A stretch of 64,000 nucleotides of DNA from RGIG9379 sp031553005 (GTDB taxonomy: Bacteria > Bacteroidota > Bacteroidia > Bacteroidales > Paludibacteraceae), in assembly GCA_031553005.1 (NCBI GenBank), contig JAVBMA010000008.1:1-64000 (forward strand). Reading direction: 5' to 3'. Positions 43,247-51,781 of the stretch are shown piece by piece. The translations under genes were made by a program, and so were the position numbers. A model generated the notes under the pieces. The model saw only the letters and a list, made by a program, of their open reading frames with translations, ran no database searches and was not told where the DNA came from. Each line of letters opens with the position of its first letter. The first letter of the stretch is position 1.

Positions 43247-44800
43247 TCAGTAAACCGCCTTCAATTCGTCAAGCAGCGTTTGCATCCCGACAATTCCGGC
43301 ACATGTAAAAAACGAGGTCATGGAAACGCCCAGTATTCCGTGCAGGTTCAGGTTTTGTCCGGTCAGCAACAGATTGGGAACAGGAGTGCGGGGAGTCAAT
43401 ATAGTATACATAAGTTGATTATAGTCTTTTTGTATTCCATATGCCGAACCGTCTGCTGTCCCGGTATAATCGCGATAAGAGAGCGGCGTACTGGTATATA
43501 CCTTTTGAATGCCGTCTTTCAGTCCGGGAATATATTGGGATGCCAATTCAATGCATTCCGACGCTTTTTGGAGTTTTAAATCTTCATACTCATCCCCCCG
43601 CTTTCCGATAAAGGTATCATGCCACTTTTCAACCTCCGCCCAATGCATTGGTGTCAGGATATCCAAATTGCGAGCATACTCATCCTCTTGCTCCGGAACC
43701 CGGTAACTCACGAGCACGCAAGATGCTTTTTTACCAGCCTCATAATGGGAATAAGACCAGACATCATTTGTTTTATAGATATATTGGTTCCGGTTAAGGT
43801 AAGGCACTGCGCTTTCTTTTAAGCTGATATTGGCGGTAAACATACCATAGGTATTAGGCAATCCGCTGATCCTTTTCCGGTAAATCCTGCGAATTTGTTT
43901 ACTTTCGGTAATCAACTCCAATGTTCGTGCCGGATGTATACCGGAAATAAAATATGTGGCAGAGATCCGCTCTTCATTATTCACTTCAACGGCGGCAATC
44001 TTTCCGTTTTCCTCAATCAGGTGGGTTACCTTTGCTTTAGTCAAAACAACTCCTCCCCTCTCCCTTATTTTGGTTGCCAGAGCATCGGCAATCAGCGAAC
44101 CGCCGCCATTGAGCCGCCAAGCGCTCTGTATAAACGAATTGTTTATTTGCGCGAAGATATAAAGCGGGAGTTTCTGCGGATTTAATTCCATCTTCAGCGA
44201 AGTGCCCGAAAGGACATTCCGTAAAACCGGATCTGTGATTGTTTCATTTAGGAAATTAAAAGCCGACTTTGAAAAAACAGATGTTGAGTAAAACTCTTCT
44301 TCATTCTTTTTTTCAAAGCTATGGTAGAGGTTATCTCCTACTTGCTTAAGGAAAGAGGCATAGTTTTGCAGGTTCTTCCGTTGATGCGGGAACTCCGCAG
44401 CCAATGTCTCTACAAAACGCTCGTGCCCGTTGGCAAAGGAATATGATTTTCCGTTGAGAATTATCTCGTCAAAACATCCTTCGTCCAACTTATGCCACGG
44501 CAGATCCATGAGTTCAAAATAGCGGAACAGCTTATGCAGGGATTGCCCTTCTTCCAATCCTCCAACATAATGGAATCCGGTATCAAAGGTGCTTTTGCCT
44601 CTCCTGAATGTTTGCAGGCAGCCTCCTATCTGGGGGTTTTGCTCCAATACGCAGACATTCAGGCCTTTTTTGCTCAGGATATATCCACACTCCAATCCTC
44701 CGAGTCCGCTTCCTATTATGACTACATCAAAAGCCTTTCCCGGGGTTTTCTCCGAAAAAGATTGAAAAGTATCCTGAGTTATTTTGTTATCTATTGACAT
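43247..44800 (-). CDS. FAD-dependent oxidoreductase, phytoene-desaturase / retinol-saturase-like
   Basis: 517 residues. Dinucleotide-binding motif VVIIGSGLGGLECGYILSKK (G30-S-G-L-G-G), then CVLEQNPQIGGCLQTFRRG and TFDTGFHYVGGL. Near the C-terminus is LLLTGQNLNLHGILGVSMTS, the second FAD-contact motif. This is the CrtI/retinol-13,14-reductase-like group, which saturates or desaturates polyene chains. It is the last gene of the eight-gene acyl-chain run, 128 bases downstream of the exporter gene. A role on a polyene or long acyl product is inferred from context; actual chemistry is unknown. Confidence 0.85.
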   Translation of the reverse strand: MSIDNKITQDTFQSFSEKTPGKAFDVVIIGSGLGGLECGYILSKKGLNVCVLEQNPQIGGCLQTFRRGKSTFDTGFHYVGGLEEGQSLHKLFRYFELMDLPWHKLDEGCFDEIILNGKSYSFANGHERFVETLAAEFPHQRKNLQNYASFLKQVGDNLYHSFEKKNEEEFYSTSVFSKSAFNFLNETITDPVLRNVLSGTSLKMELNPQKLPLYIFAQINNSFIQSAWRLNGGGSLIADALATKIRERGGVVLTKAKVTHLIEENGKIAAVEVNNEERISATYFISGIHPARTLELITESKQIRRIYRKRISGLPNTYGMFTANISLKESAVPYLNRNQYIYKTNDVWSYSHYEAGKKASCVLVSYRVPEQEDEYARNLDILTPMHWAEVEKWHDTFIGKRGDEYEDLKLQKASECIELASQYIPGLKDGIQKVYTSTPLSYRDYTGTADGSAYGIQKDYNQLMYTILTPRTPVPNLLLTGQNLNLHGILGVSMTSFFTCAGIVGMQTLLDELKAVY

Positions 44801-44811
44801 TTGTAAAATTG

Positions 44812-44941
44812 GTTAACTGACTAATTGACTTATTGATGAAAATCAGGGTTTTCAACTCTTGATTCGCATAATCCACTAATTACTACAGTCGGGCAGCAGA
44901 CAAAAAACGCCTTTTTACCTTTCACCTTTCAATTTTCAACT
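44812..44941. repeat. word repeats between exporter and oxidoreductase genes
   Basis: Period-8 words TAACTGAC-TAATTGAC-TTATTGAT at 44812-44838 and period-7 words (minus strand TTGAAAATTGAAAGGTGAAA) at 44917-44941. The latter encode the last residues VEN and the TGA stop of the exporter gene. Confidence 0.65.
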
Positions 44942-47900
44942 AAAATAGAAAAAGGTGACGATCCATTTTCATCTTCCGGGGCTTCCGGAAAATTCGAAGG
45001 GATTAACTCTTTTAATAATGGAAGATCCTCTTTCCGGAAAATGATTGTATGTACCCGGGAAGTAAGTTGTCGGATATCCTCCTTATCAGAAGAGGTTATT
45101 TTATTCAAAATCAAAACGTCGTATTCCTCTTTCAAAAGGATATCCTTATCCGAAGAAAAACTGATCCGTTCATTTTTCAAATAACAATTCTCAGCTATGG
45201 CTATTGCTTCCGGATTGGAATCGTATCCCGAGACAAGGTTGTTTTTTCCTCTTATCATAAACCAATAGGCGATAAAACCGTATCCGCAACCATACACCAA
45301 TACCCGTTCTTGCTCTTTTATATATGGCTCAAAGATAGCGTACTTACCGGTCTCTTTCAGCTCTTCTCTCAGTAATTTTTCCACAGCAACTCCCTTATAT
45401 GCATAATTGCTACGGATTTTCTGAACATCGGAAAGTCCTTTTTTTCCGAAATAAGAATCAGCATGCAGCAAGCCATGAACTGTAAGAGGGGCCTTTCCGC
45501 GCAATGCAGGGCGCTTAATCAGCCAATAGAATAAAAACGGCTGCAATGAATAGGCAATCAGAACGGAGGTAGTCATCCCGATAAGGGTAGAAATCCCGAT
45601 GGAAGATATAGCCGGGTGAACGGCAAAGAGCAACGATGCAATCCCGATAATCAATACTATTGCCGAAAAGAATATAGCAGTTTTATGATATGTCAGCAAC
45701 TGGTAACGGGTGCGGTAGCCTACTAACAAGCCATCCATAATGAATATGCTGTAATCGACCCCGATACCGAATATAAAGGTGGAAATGACAATATTTATCA
45801 AATTGAACTGTAACCCGAAAATCCCCATAATACCCAGCACAATGTACCAACTCAGCGCCATCGGAAGAAAAGCAAGTACAGACAAGAGGAAATTCCGGTA
45901 AGAGAGCAGCAGCACAATGAAAACGAAAACGGAAGATATGCCGAGTATCGTATTGAAATCATCGTTCATAATGCGTACCATATCTTTGGTGTAGTAAAAA
46001 GGATCGATCACGATACTGTTTTTGTCAGCAGATAATATATCGCTTACATCCGCCAAATCCTCTATTCTATGTTGTACGGGCGTAAATACGATATATGTAC
46101 TATCGGTATACTCAATCATATTTGCCAGAATGGCAGAAGGTATCATTCCGGAATCATATATGGAAACGGGGTCATATTTTTTATCCAATGCATCAAAAAA
46201 TGGTTGGAACATCTCTGGACGAAAATTATAAGCTGTTGCCGCATGGGTCAGGTCTTTTTCCACCTGTTCTCTTCTCTCCTTGCTCCAATAAGCATTCCAT
46301 CTGCTAATCTTCTTTTGCTGTCCGGACACCGGTATAAAAAGGGAGGATGATTTTGAAAAACCAAGTATCTTCTTTTCCTGCAGAAGGGTATCCATCAGTT
46401 GCATCATCTGCCCGCTATAAACCAATGCCGAATCCAAATCATGAGAAGTAGCAGCAAAATAAGTGGTTACATATCCGGGAAGCGTATGCGAAGCCAACAG
46501 GTCATGTGATTCGGTTACCTTTTTTTCATGATAACCGATATTTTTCAGGTCGGGATCAAACGTAACCCAGCGGGAGGTATAAAAACAGATTCCGCTCAGG
46601 ACAACGATCGTTATAATCAGCCATGTCTGTTTTTCCAACGGGTATGAATTGATTTTTTCTAAAAAAGCAAAAGCTTTATCCGAGCGTTTATTTTTTTCCG
46701 GATTAAAAAAGTGAGGCAGGAAAATTAAGCTAAAGAAGGTGGTTCCCGCTAAAGCCAATGAAGCGAAAATACCGAAATCCTTCAGTAAATCGGACTGGGT
46801 AAACAGTAATGCCGCAAATGCGCCAATAGTGGTAAGGCAACCTAAAGTAACAGGAACAGCCTGATCTTTCAATACGGTAACGGGATCGCTCACATATTTG
46901 TAATGGGTTAGTACATGCAGGCAATAACTCAGGGCGACACCAAGCACTACCGCTCCGATACCCAACGCTTGCAAAGACATACTGCCCTTGATAAAATAAA
47001 TAATGGTAAGGGAGAAGAAAGCACCGTAAACTACCGGAGCCAATAAATAGATCAGTGATGATTTATTCCGGAAACAATAGAGTATGATACCGCAAATAAT
47101 CAACAACGATACAACAAGCGTTACTACCAGGTCTTTTTTTATCTGCCGGGAATTATATACACTTTGTGCAGGTGCGCCATGGTAGCTTATTTTTATTTCG
47201 GGATGGGAGGTTTGAAAACGGTCAATCTCATCTTCGAGCATCTCGATCAGCTTGATACTCTCTTTGGAGTTGAACGATTGGAAATTGGGAGATATAAATG
47301 CAATGCCAATAACCGTATCGGGCGTAAAAAAGTATCCGTCTTTTATGATGTAATTCGAGCCGAGCCCATCTTGCATTGCTCCCATTTTATCAATAAAAAT
47401 ATTGCGGAATGCAACGGGATCGTTCATGATAATATCGCGGAAAGCCATTCCTGCTGGCGATAATAAATTCATATAGTTATCAGCCATCTGCTTTTCAATA
47501 TTCTCCTTTGCCAGTATCGAATCCATCTTCACATAATCAATACTGTCGAGAAACAAAGGGATATTTCCATACAGGAATCCGATGCTATTACGGATAAAAT
47601 CGTCTTCTATTTTGTAGAGGGCATCCTCTATCACGCTCTTTTCCTGAGCCGAATCCCTTGCCAAAAGGGAACCGACAAAGCTATCGCATACAACAGCGAG
47701 TTCTTCCGGACGAACGGAACCGGCATCGGAAGCAAAAAGAATAAAGAGCTTGTCTTTTACTTTTAAATTGGCAAAAACTACTTTTTCGGAACCTCCCGAT
47801 TCGGTAGAGGGCAAAAGCTTGGAGATATCTTCTTCATACTCGACCTTCGAACCGAAATAGATAAAAAACAGGCTACTGAAAATCAGAATCAGATAAAGCA

Positions 47901-47952
47901 ATACCGGATGTTTCCGGAAAAACTGATATATGTAAATGGTAAATCTGGTCAT
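44929..47952 (-). CDS. MMPL/RND exporter fused to a methyltransferase-like domain
   Basis: 1007 residues. Residues about 1-820 form an RND/MMPL-type transporter: first TM segment (HPVLLYLILIFSSLFFIYFG), a large periplasmic loop, a five-to-six-TM block (about 270-420, with GIGAVVLGVALSYCLHVLTH), a second loop and a second TM block (about 670-820, INIVISTFIFGIGVDYSIFI). The C-terminal about 130 residues hold a Rossmann SAM-type signature VLVYGCGYGFIAYW (about 886-899), then GYDSNPEAIAIAE and EYDVLILNKI. ApeM-type exporters of aryl-polyene clusters are MMPL proteins; the fused domain is unusual. It probably exports or inserts the acyl product into the envelope. Confidence 0.85.
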   Translation of the reverse strand: MTRFTIYIYQFFRKHPVLLYLILIFSSLFFIYFGSKVEYEEDISKLLPSTESGGSEKVVFANLKVKDKLFILFASDAGSVRPEELAVVCDSFVGSLLARDSAQEKSVIEDALYKIEDDFIRNSIGFLYGNIPLFLDSIDYVKMDSILAKENIEKQMADNYMNLLSPAGMAFRDIIMNDPVAFRNIFIDKMGAMQDGLGSNYIIKDGYFFTPDTVIGIAFISPNFQSFNSKESIKLIEMLEDEIDRFQTSHPEIKISYHGAPAQSVYNSRQIKKDLVVTLVVSLLIICGIILYCFRNKSSLIYLLAPVVYGAFFSLTIIYFIKGSMSLQALGIGAVVLGVALSYCLHVLTHYKYVSDPVTVLKDQAVPVTLGCLTTIGAFAALLFTQSDLLKDFGIFASLALAGTTFFSLIFLPHFFNPEKNKRSDKAFAFLEKINSYPLEKQTWLIITIVVLSGICFYTSRWVTFDPDLKNIGYHEKKVTESHDLLASHTLPGYVTTYFAATSHDLDSALVYSGQMMQLMDTLLQEKKILGFSKSSSLFIPVSGQQKKISRWNAYWSKERREQVEKDLTHAATAYNFRPEMFQPFFDALDKKYDPVSIYDSGMIPSAILANMIEYTDSTYIVFTPVQHRIEDLADVSDILSADKNSIVIDPFYYTKDMVRIMNDDFNTILGISSVFVFIVLLLSYRNFLLSVLAFLPMALSWYIVLGIMGIFGLQFNLINIVISTFIFGIGVDYSIFIMDGLLVGYRTRYQLLTYHKTAIFFSAIVLIIGIASLLFAVHPAISSIGISTLIGMTTSVLIAYSLQPFLFYWLIKRPALRGKAPLTVHGLLHADSYFGKKGLSDVQKIRSNYAYKGVAVEKLLREELKETGKYAIFEPYIKEQERVLVYGCGYGFIAYWFMIRGKNNLVSGYDSNPEAIAIAENCYLKNERISFSSDKDILLKEEYDVLILNKITSSDKEDIRQLTSRVHTIIFRKEDLPLLKELIPSNFPEAPEDENGSSPFSILVEN

Positions 47953-47986
47953 CTTATTTTAATATAAAATTACTTATGTTATTAAA

Positions 47987-48060
47987 CTTCGCGTCTTCGC
48001 ATTTCAAGTGCTTGCGCTTTTCCTTTTTAACGCAAAGACGCGAAGGTCGGAAAGACGCAA
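47987..48060. repeat. CGCAAAGACGC word repeat with inverted arms
   Basis: CTTCGCGTCTTCGC (47987-48000) faces GCAAAGACGCGAAG (48032-48045), with a GTGCTTGCGCTTTT centre. A relative occurs at 57846-57935. A TGCC-TAC-GGCA palindrome follows at about 48140-48153 beside TTTCTACC. The 382-base gap 47953-48334 holds nothing else. Confidence 0.65.
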
Positions 48061-48315
48061 AGATTTTTATTTAACGTAGTAAATTGCAAACTTGACAGCT
48101 TGCGATTTCAAGATTATCTGTTTTTCTACCAGGCAATAATGCCTACGGCATATGGCAATAAAAATTCAAAATATTTTCTACAAATACATAGAAAATAATC
48201 TATATTTTCTGTTCTCTTGCTAAATCGCAAAAATAAGATTATCCCCTTCCCTTATACAACATTGACAATAAAGCTTTTCTAAATCAGCTCACATTAACTC
48301 AAATCACTCAACCTA

Positions 48316-48350
48316 AACTTTCACTTTTCACTTTTCACTTTTCAACTTCA
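48316..48350 (-). repeat. period-7 word repeat at the dehydratase stop
   Basis: Minus strand GAAGTTGAAAAGTGAAAAGT: the gene's last residues EVEK and its TGA stop are encoded by the repeat words. Confidence 0.7.
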
Positions 48351-48712
48351 AGCTCTCCCTTTAAATCCACAAAAGAGACCGTATTTTCAGGATTAGTAAT
48401 AGTTGCTTTTATCTTGTATGATTCTTCTCCGGTTTCGGTAATCTGCACACGGACAAAGAGTTCGGAGTTTTGTGCAGGAATTATTACGGACAAAAATTTG
48501 CATTGGGAAATCCGTTTCAATAGTAATTTTTTTCCGGTCTCCTGTTGAACGCACTCCTTGATCATCTGTATATTGCAAACTCCGGGTGCAACCGGCATAT
48601 CCGGAAAATGCCCTTTGTAAACTTTATACGAAGGGTTCAGGGCAACTGAGAAAATCACGCTGTTTTCTTCCTCTATTCTGTCCTGTATGGTAAAATATTC
48701 TCCTAAAAGCAT
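48335..48712 (-). CDS. hotdog 3-hydroxyacyl-ACP dehydratase-like protein
   Basis: 125 residues, single hotdog domain. The FabZ-type active motif KGHFPDMPVAPGV (H35) is present, followed by a helix with E53 (NIQMIKECVQQ) that can serve as the catalytic acid. It resembles ApeI/FabZ dehydratases, which remove water from 3-hydroxyacyl-ACP to make trans double bonds. In this gene run it would supply one dehydration activity. It lies 365 bases downstream of the thioesterase gene; that gap holds a repeated hairpin element. The C-terminal four residues come from a word repeat. Confidence 0.8.
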   Translation of the reverse strand: MLLGEYFTIQDRIEEENSVIFSVALNPSYKVYKGHFPDMPVAPGVCNIQMIKECVQQETGKKLLLKRISQCKFLSVIIPAQNSELFVRVQITETGEESYKIKATITNPENTVSFVDLKGELEVEK

Positions 48713-49077
48713 ATTGAGTAACTGTTTAAAATTTTTATCACAAAATTATTAGATGTCCTCAAGCCGGACAAGCTCTTACTTTTTTCCAGCAGCTGAAAAA
48801 AGTAAGCAAAAAAAGCCGCCGCTGTGGATTCTTCGCTAAAAATCTTCTGCATTACACTAAAACGTTTTAAACTCCTCCCTACGGTCGTCAGACAAAAAAC
48901 GTTTTTTAACGCTCCATTCCGAAAATTTTCTTAACGCTTCGCCTCCAAGGCGGATGGAGCAGTAGCACCTTTAGCAAAAATTTTTTATATCAAATTCATC
49001 TTAATATAAAATTTAAACAGTTTCCGAATAAAATTTAGAATTGATAGAAAAACGATCTCCGGTTTTCAACTTTCCGT
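48713..49077. repeat. non-coding element with CTTACTTTTT hairpin
   Basis: CTTACTTTTT (48776-48785) pairs with AAAAAGTAAG (48797-48806) around CAGCAGCTG. Further on are AAAACGTTTT-type palindromes near 48858 and 48897 and the sequence CCTCCCTACGGTCGTCAGAC. It resembles an intergenic element I recall from other Bacteroidales genomes. It fills the 365-base gap. Confidence 0.5.
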
Positions 49078-49524
49078 TTATACATCCCAACGTTTTTTCC
49101 AATTGTCGAAAAAATCGGGATTGGAGATTTCAAAAATGCCGTCTTTCGTCATAAAAAGCTGGATAGAGGTAGCTTTCAACACAAGCGACTTATCGTTTTT
49201 CCGGTAAATAGTATATTCGAAAATAAGTTTTGCCGCCCGGCTGGGCACATAAGCTATCTCGATAATTATAGTATCGCCTACGGAAACAGGTTGTTTGTAT
49301 TGAAGGTGCATATCGACAATCGGAGCTACATAGCCGCTGTTAAACATATACATGTATTCCAATCCGAATTTCCGCCCGAAAGCCTCTCTTGCATCTTCCA
49401 TATATTTGACATAGTTTCCATGCCAAACCATATTGATAGAGTCAACCTCACTGAAACGGACATCTACCTCGATGCTCTCTGTCAGTTTTGGGAAGTCAGC
49501 CGCATCGCCACCTTGTTTTTTCAT
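49078..49524 (-). CDS. acyl-CoA/acyl-ACP thioesterase, 4HBT hotdog
   Basis: 148 residues, hotdog fold of the YbgC/4-hydroxybenzoyl-CoA type: VDVRFSEVDSINMVWHGNYV and KYMEDAREAF contain D28, H35, N37, Y38 and the E of the helix. This family hydrolyses acyl thioesters. In aryl-polyene and related clusters such proteins (ApeH/ApeK-like) release the chain from the carrier. The gap to the preceding ApeP-like gene is 25 bases, so they are co-transcribed and probably coupled. Confidence 0.85.
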   Translation of the reverse strand: MKKQGGDAADFPKLTESIEVDVRFSEVDSINMVWHGNYVKYMEDAREAFGRKFGLEYMYMFNSGYVAPIVDMHLQYKQPVSVGDTIIIEIAYVPSRAAKLIFEYTIYRKNDKSLVLKATSIQLFMTKDGIFEISNPDFFDNWKKRWDV

Positions 49525-49549
49525 ACAAAACGTTCATTTACGACAAACC

Positions 49550-49951
49550 TTATTCCTTAATAAATATTTTCATCTGGCAGGTTGCCACTGTACGGTCGCC
49601 CACTTTAGTTTCGGCAGAAAGGAGGCTTATATTCATCACTTCCGACAAAATGCGTATGTGTGTAACCAATTTATCGCCAACCCCGGGAAGTTCCAATGTC
49701 TCATATTTTTTGACTTCGCCGATAAAACCAACCGGAACCGGCTGATTTTTCTGTTTTGCCTTGTAACCGGCAAAAGCCGATGCAGACTGGGCAATATGCT
49801 CAATCAAGCCGGGTTCGGTAAAACGTCCGGACTCGCAAAACAAATTGTCCGGCAAAACGGTCAATCCCGTTACACAATTATTTTCCTCCGCACTATACAG
49901 CACATCAACCATTATGATCGGCTCTCTCTGGGGAATAAAATCCTTCATCAT
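49550..49951 (-). CDS. ApeP-like hotdog dehydratase
   Basis: 133 residues from the ATG at 49951 (or 49948). The frame is open 28 codons further upstream, but that part is word repeat (GEIKKLSPFTFHFSTISVFT), so it was excluded. Signature: FIPQREPIIMVDVL at the start, TEPGLIEHIAQSASAFAGYK in the central helix and GFIGEVKKYETLELP, matching the ApeP / 3-hydroxyacyl-ACP dehydratase group of aryl-polyene gene clusters. A second, distinct dehydratase lies two genes downstream, as in known aryl-polyene systems, where ApeI and ApeP both occur. Confidence 0.8.
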   Translation of the reverse strand: MMKDFIPQREPIIMVDVLYSAEENNCVTGLTVLPDNLFCESGRFTEPGLIEHIAQSASAFAGYKAKQKNQPVPVGFIGEVKKYETLELPGVGDKLVTHIRILSEVMNISLLSAETKVGDRTVATCQMKIFIKE

Positions 49952-49954
49952 TAT

Positions 49955-50057
49955 AGGTGAAAATTGAAAGGTGAAAACTGAAATAGTTGAAAAGTGAAAA
50001 GTGAAAGGTGAAAGCTTTTTTATCTCACCTTTCATCTTTCACTTTTCACCTTTCACC
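49955..50057. repeat. period-7 words in inverted arrangement filling an operon gap
   Basis: Plus-strand words (AGGTGAAA, ATTGAAAG, GTGAAAAC, AGTTGAAAAG) are followed by the opposite orientation (CACCTTTCATCTTTCAC) around CTTTTTTAT. It occupies the whole space between the acyl carrier protein gene and the ApeP-like gene and contains the carrier gene's TGA stop (50053-50055). Confidence 0.75.
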
Positions 50058-50298
50058 CATTTAACCTTTGGTAAATAAAATCGTACAGGCTTTCGAATGT
50101 TTGAACGGCTGCGATTTCCTGACCTTTAATTTTTACATTGAATGTATTTTCAATCAGAGCTACCAAATCAACCAAACTCAAGCTATCCAGCATTAAAGTG
50201 GCTTTTATATTTGCATCGGGAGTAATTTCGGAAACTTCGATTTCAAACTCTTCTGCCAATACTTCATTCACTTGCTCTATCAATTCTTGCTTTTCCAT
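50053..50298 (-). CDS. acyl carrier protein
   Basis: 81 residues, acidic four-helix protein. The phosphopantetheine site is S39 in LMLDSLSLVDLVALIENTFN. It is separate from the housekeeping AcpP by sequence (MEKQELIEQVNEVLAEEFEI) and by its place between a ketosynthase and dehydratases, so it is a pathway-specific carrier that holds the growing chain. The C-terminus YQRLNG ends in a word repeat that provides the TGA stop. 69 bases to the ketosynthase gene. Confidence 0.93.
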   Translation of the reverse strand: MEKQELIEQVNEVLAEEFEIEVSEITPDANIKATLMLDSLSLVDLVALIENTFNVKIKGQEIAAVQTFESLYDFIYQRLNG

Positions 50299-50367
50299 GC
50301 GTTGTAAATAATTTCGTTATTAATTATGTGTTTTCTTATTTATCTGATTATCTGACCATCTGATTAT

Positions 50368-51591
50368 CTACTTTATATCCTTCACGATCAAGGTGGAGTT
50401 TGTCCCTCCGAATCCGAAGGAGTTGGAAAGGAACATATCGAAATTTTTATCCACCCGTTGGGAAGGGATATTAAGTTTTGCGGAATCTTCGTCCGGATTT
50501 TCGAAATTGAGGTTTGGTGCGATAAAACCGTTCTTCATCATCAGCATCGAGTAAATTATCTCGCTAGCTCCCGCCATCCACATTTCGTGTCCGGTCATCG
50601 ATTTGGTCGAAGTTACTTCCGGGTTGTAGTCTCCGAAAACTCCGGAAATGGCTTTTGCCTCATTCTTATCGCCTACCGGAGTAGAAGTGGCATGTGCATT
50701 GATATAGCCGATTTCCTTCAGGTTTATTCCGGCTTCCCTGATTGCCATCTCCAACGAGCGGCTTGGGCCGTCTACGTTCGGAACGGAAATATGGTCGCCG
50801 TTGGATGAGAAACCGTATCCGGTAATTTCAGCCAAGATAGGCGCGCCACGTTTTATTGCCGACTCATAACTTTCGATAATTACGGTAGCCGCTCCACCTC
50901 CTGGAACCAATCCGTCTCGATCGCGGTCGAACGGGCGGGATGCTTTCGCCGGATCGCTTTCGCGGACGGAAAAAGCGCTGATACCATCGAAACTACCGAT
51001 AGAAAACGGATTGACTTCCTGTGCACCGCCACATATAATGCAATCCTGCAATCCCCACTTGATAAGCAACGAACCCAGCCCGATTGCGTGCGAGCCACTT
51101 GCACAGGCTCCGGAAACGGTCAGGTTCATACCTTTCAGTTTAAAGATGCATGCCAGATTCATGGTAACGGTAGAGTTCATGGACTGGAAAATGGCTCCCG
51201 AACCGATGAGGGTCGTGTCCTTTTTCTGGCGCATGATGTCTACGCTATTAACTACGGGATCGGCACTACTGTCATTTCCATATAATATACCTACTTCGTG
51301 GCTTTCCAGATAATCCATATCCAGTTTTGCATTTTTCAATGCTTCGCTGGTTGCTACATAAGCGTATTTACCTTGTTCGGGCATATATACACGTTGATTG
51401 CGGCTTAATACGCCTTTGAGGTCGGGAACTTCTAAAAAAGCGGTTAACGCGGAACGGAATCCCATCTCTTTGCGGGCAGGGTCAAAAACAATTCCCGACT
51501 TGCCTGTATAAAGAGATTCACGTACTTCTTCCATGTTTTTTCCTAAACATGAATAAATTCCCATTCCGGTAATCACAACTCGTCTTTCCAT
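50368..51591 (-). CDS. beta-ketoacyl-ACP synthase (FabF-like)
   Basis: 407 residues, complete KAS I/II-type condensing enzyme with Cys-His-His triad: C163 in TVSGACASGSHAIG, H300 in YINAHATSTPVGDKNE, H335 in TKSMTGHEMWMAGASE, and NSFGFGGTNSTLIV at the end. It joins malonyl-ACP to the acyl chain. Context (own carrier protein, two dehydratases, thioesterase, exporter) indicates a dedicated polyene- or fatty-type chain builder. Only one ketosynthase is seen; aryl-polyene systems usually have a KS plus chain-length-factor-like partner and a ketoreductase, none of which is in this run. Confidence 0.93.
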   Translation of the reverse strand: MERRVVITGMGIYSCLGKNMEEVRESLYTGKSGIVFDPARKEMGFRSALTAFLEVPDLKGVLSRNQRVYMPEQGKYAYVATSEALKNAKLDMDYLESHEVGILYGNDSSADPVVNSVDIMRQKKDTTLIGSGAIFQSMNSTVTMNLACIFKLKGMNLTVSGACASGSHAIGLGSLLIKWGLQDCIICGGAQEVNPFSIGSFDGISAFSVRESDPAKASRPFDRDRDGLVPGGGAATVIIESYESAIKRGAPILAEITGYGFSSNGDHISVPNVDGPSRSLEMAIREAGINLKEIGYINAHATSTPVGDKNEAKAISGVFGDYNPEVTSTKSMTGHEMWMAGASEIIYSMLMMKNGFIAPNLNFENPDEDSAKLNIPSQRVDKNFDMFLSNSFGFGGTNSTLIVKDIK

Positions 51592-51750
51592 ATATCTAAT
51601 TTAAATTTATTTCAGTTTTTATCATACGCCAGAGTCCCGTTTCATTTACTTCGACATGAAGACACAAAGGCGTAAAGAAAATATAAATTGCAGTCTCTTT
51701 ACCTTTAAAATATTTCTGACAACTTCCCCTACCTACAGCCACTCACCTTA

Positions 51751-51776
51751 ACTTTCACCTTTCACTTTTCAACTTC
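51751..51776 (-). repeat. period-7 word repeat after the acyltransferase gene
   Basis: Minus strand GTTGAAAAGTGAAAGGTGAA, five bases after the stop of the acyltransferase gene, in the 190-base gap to the ketosynthase gene. Confidence 0.6.
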
Positions 51777-51781
51777 TACCC

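Noticed and set aside
49952..50035. N-terminal extension of the ApeP-like protein
   Set aside because: Encoded entirely by the word repeat; the family start matches Met at 49951/49948.
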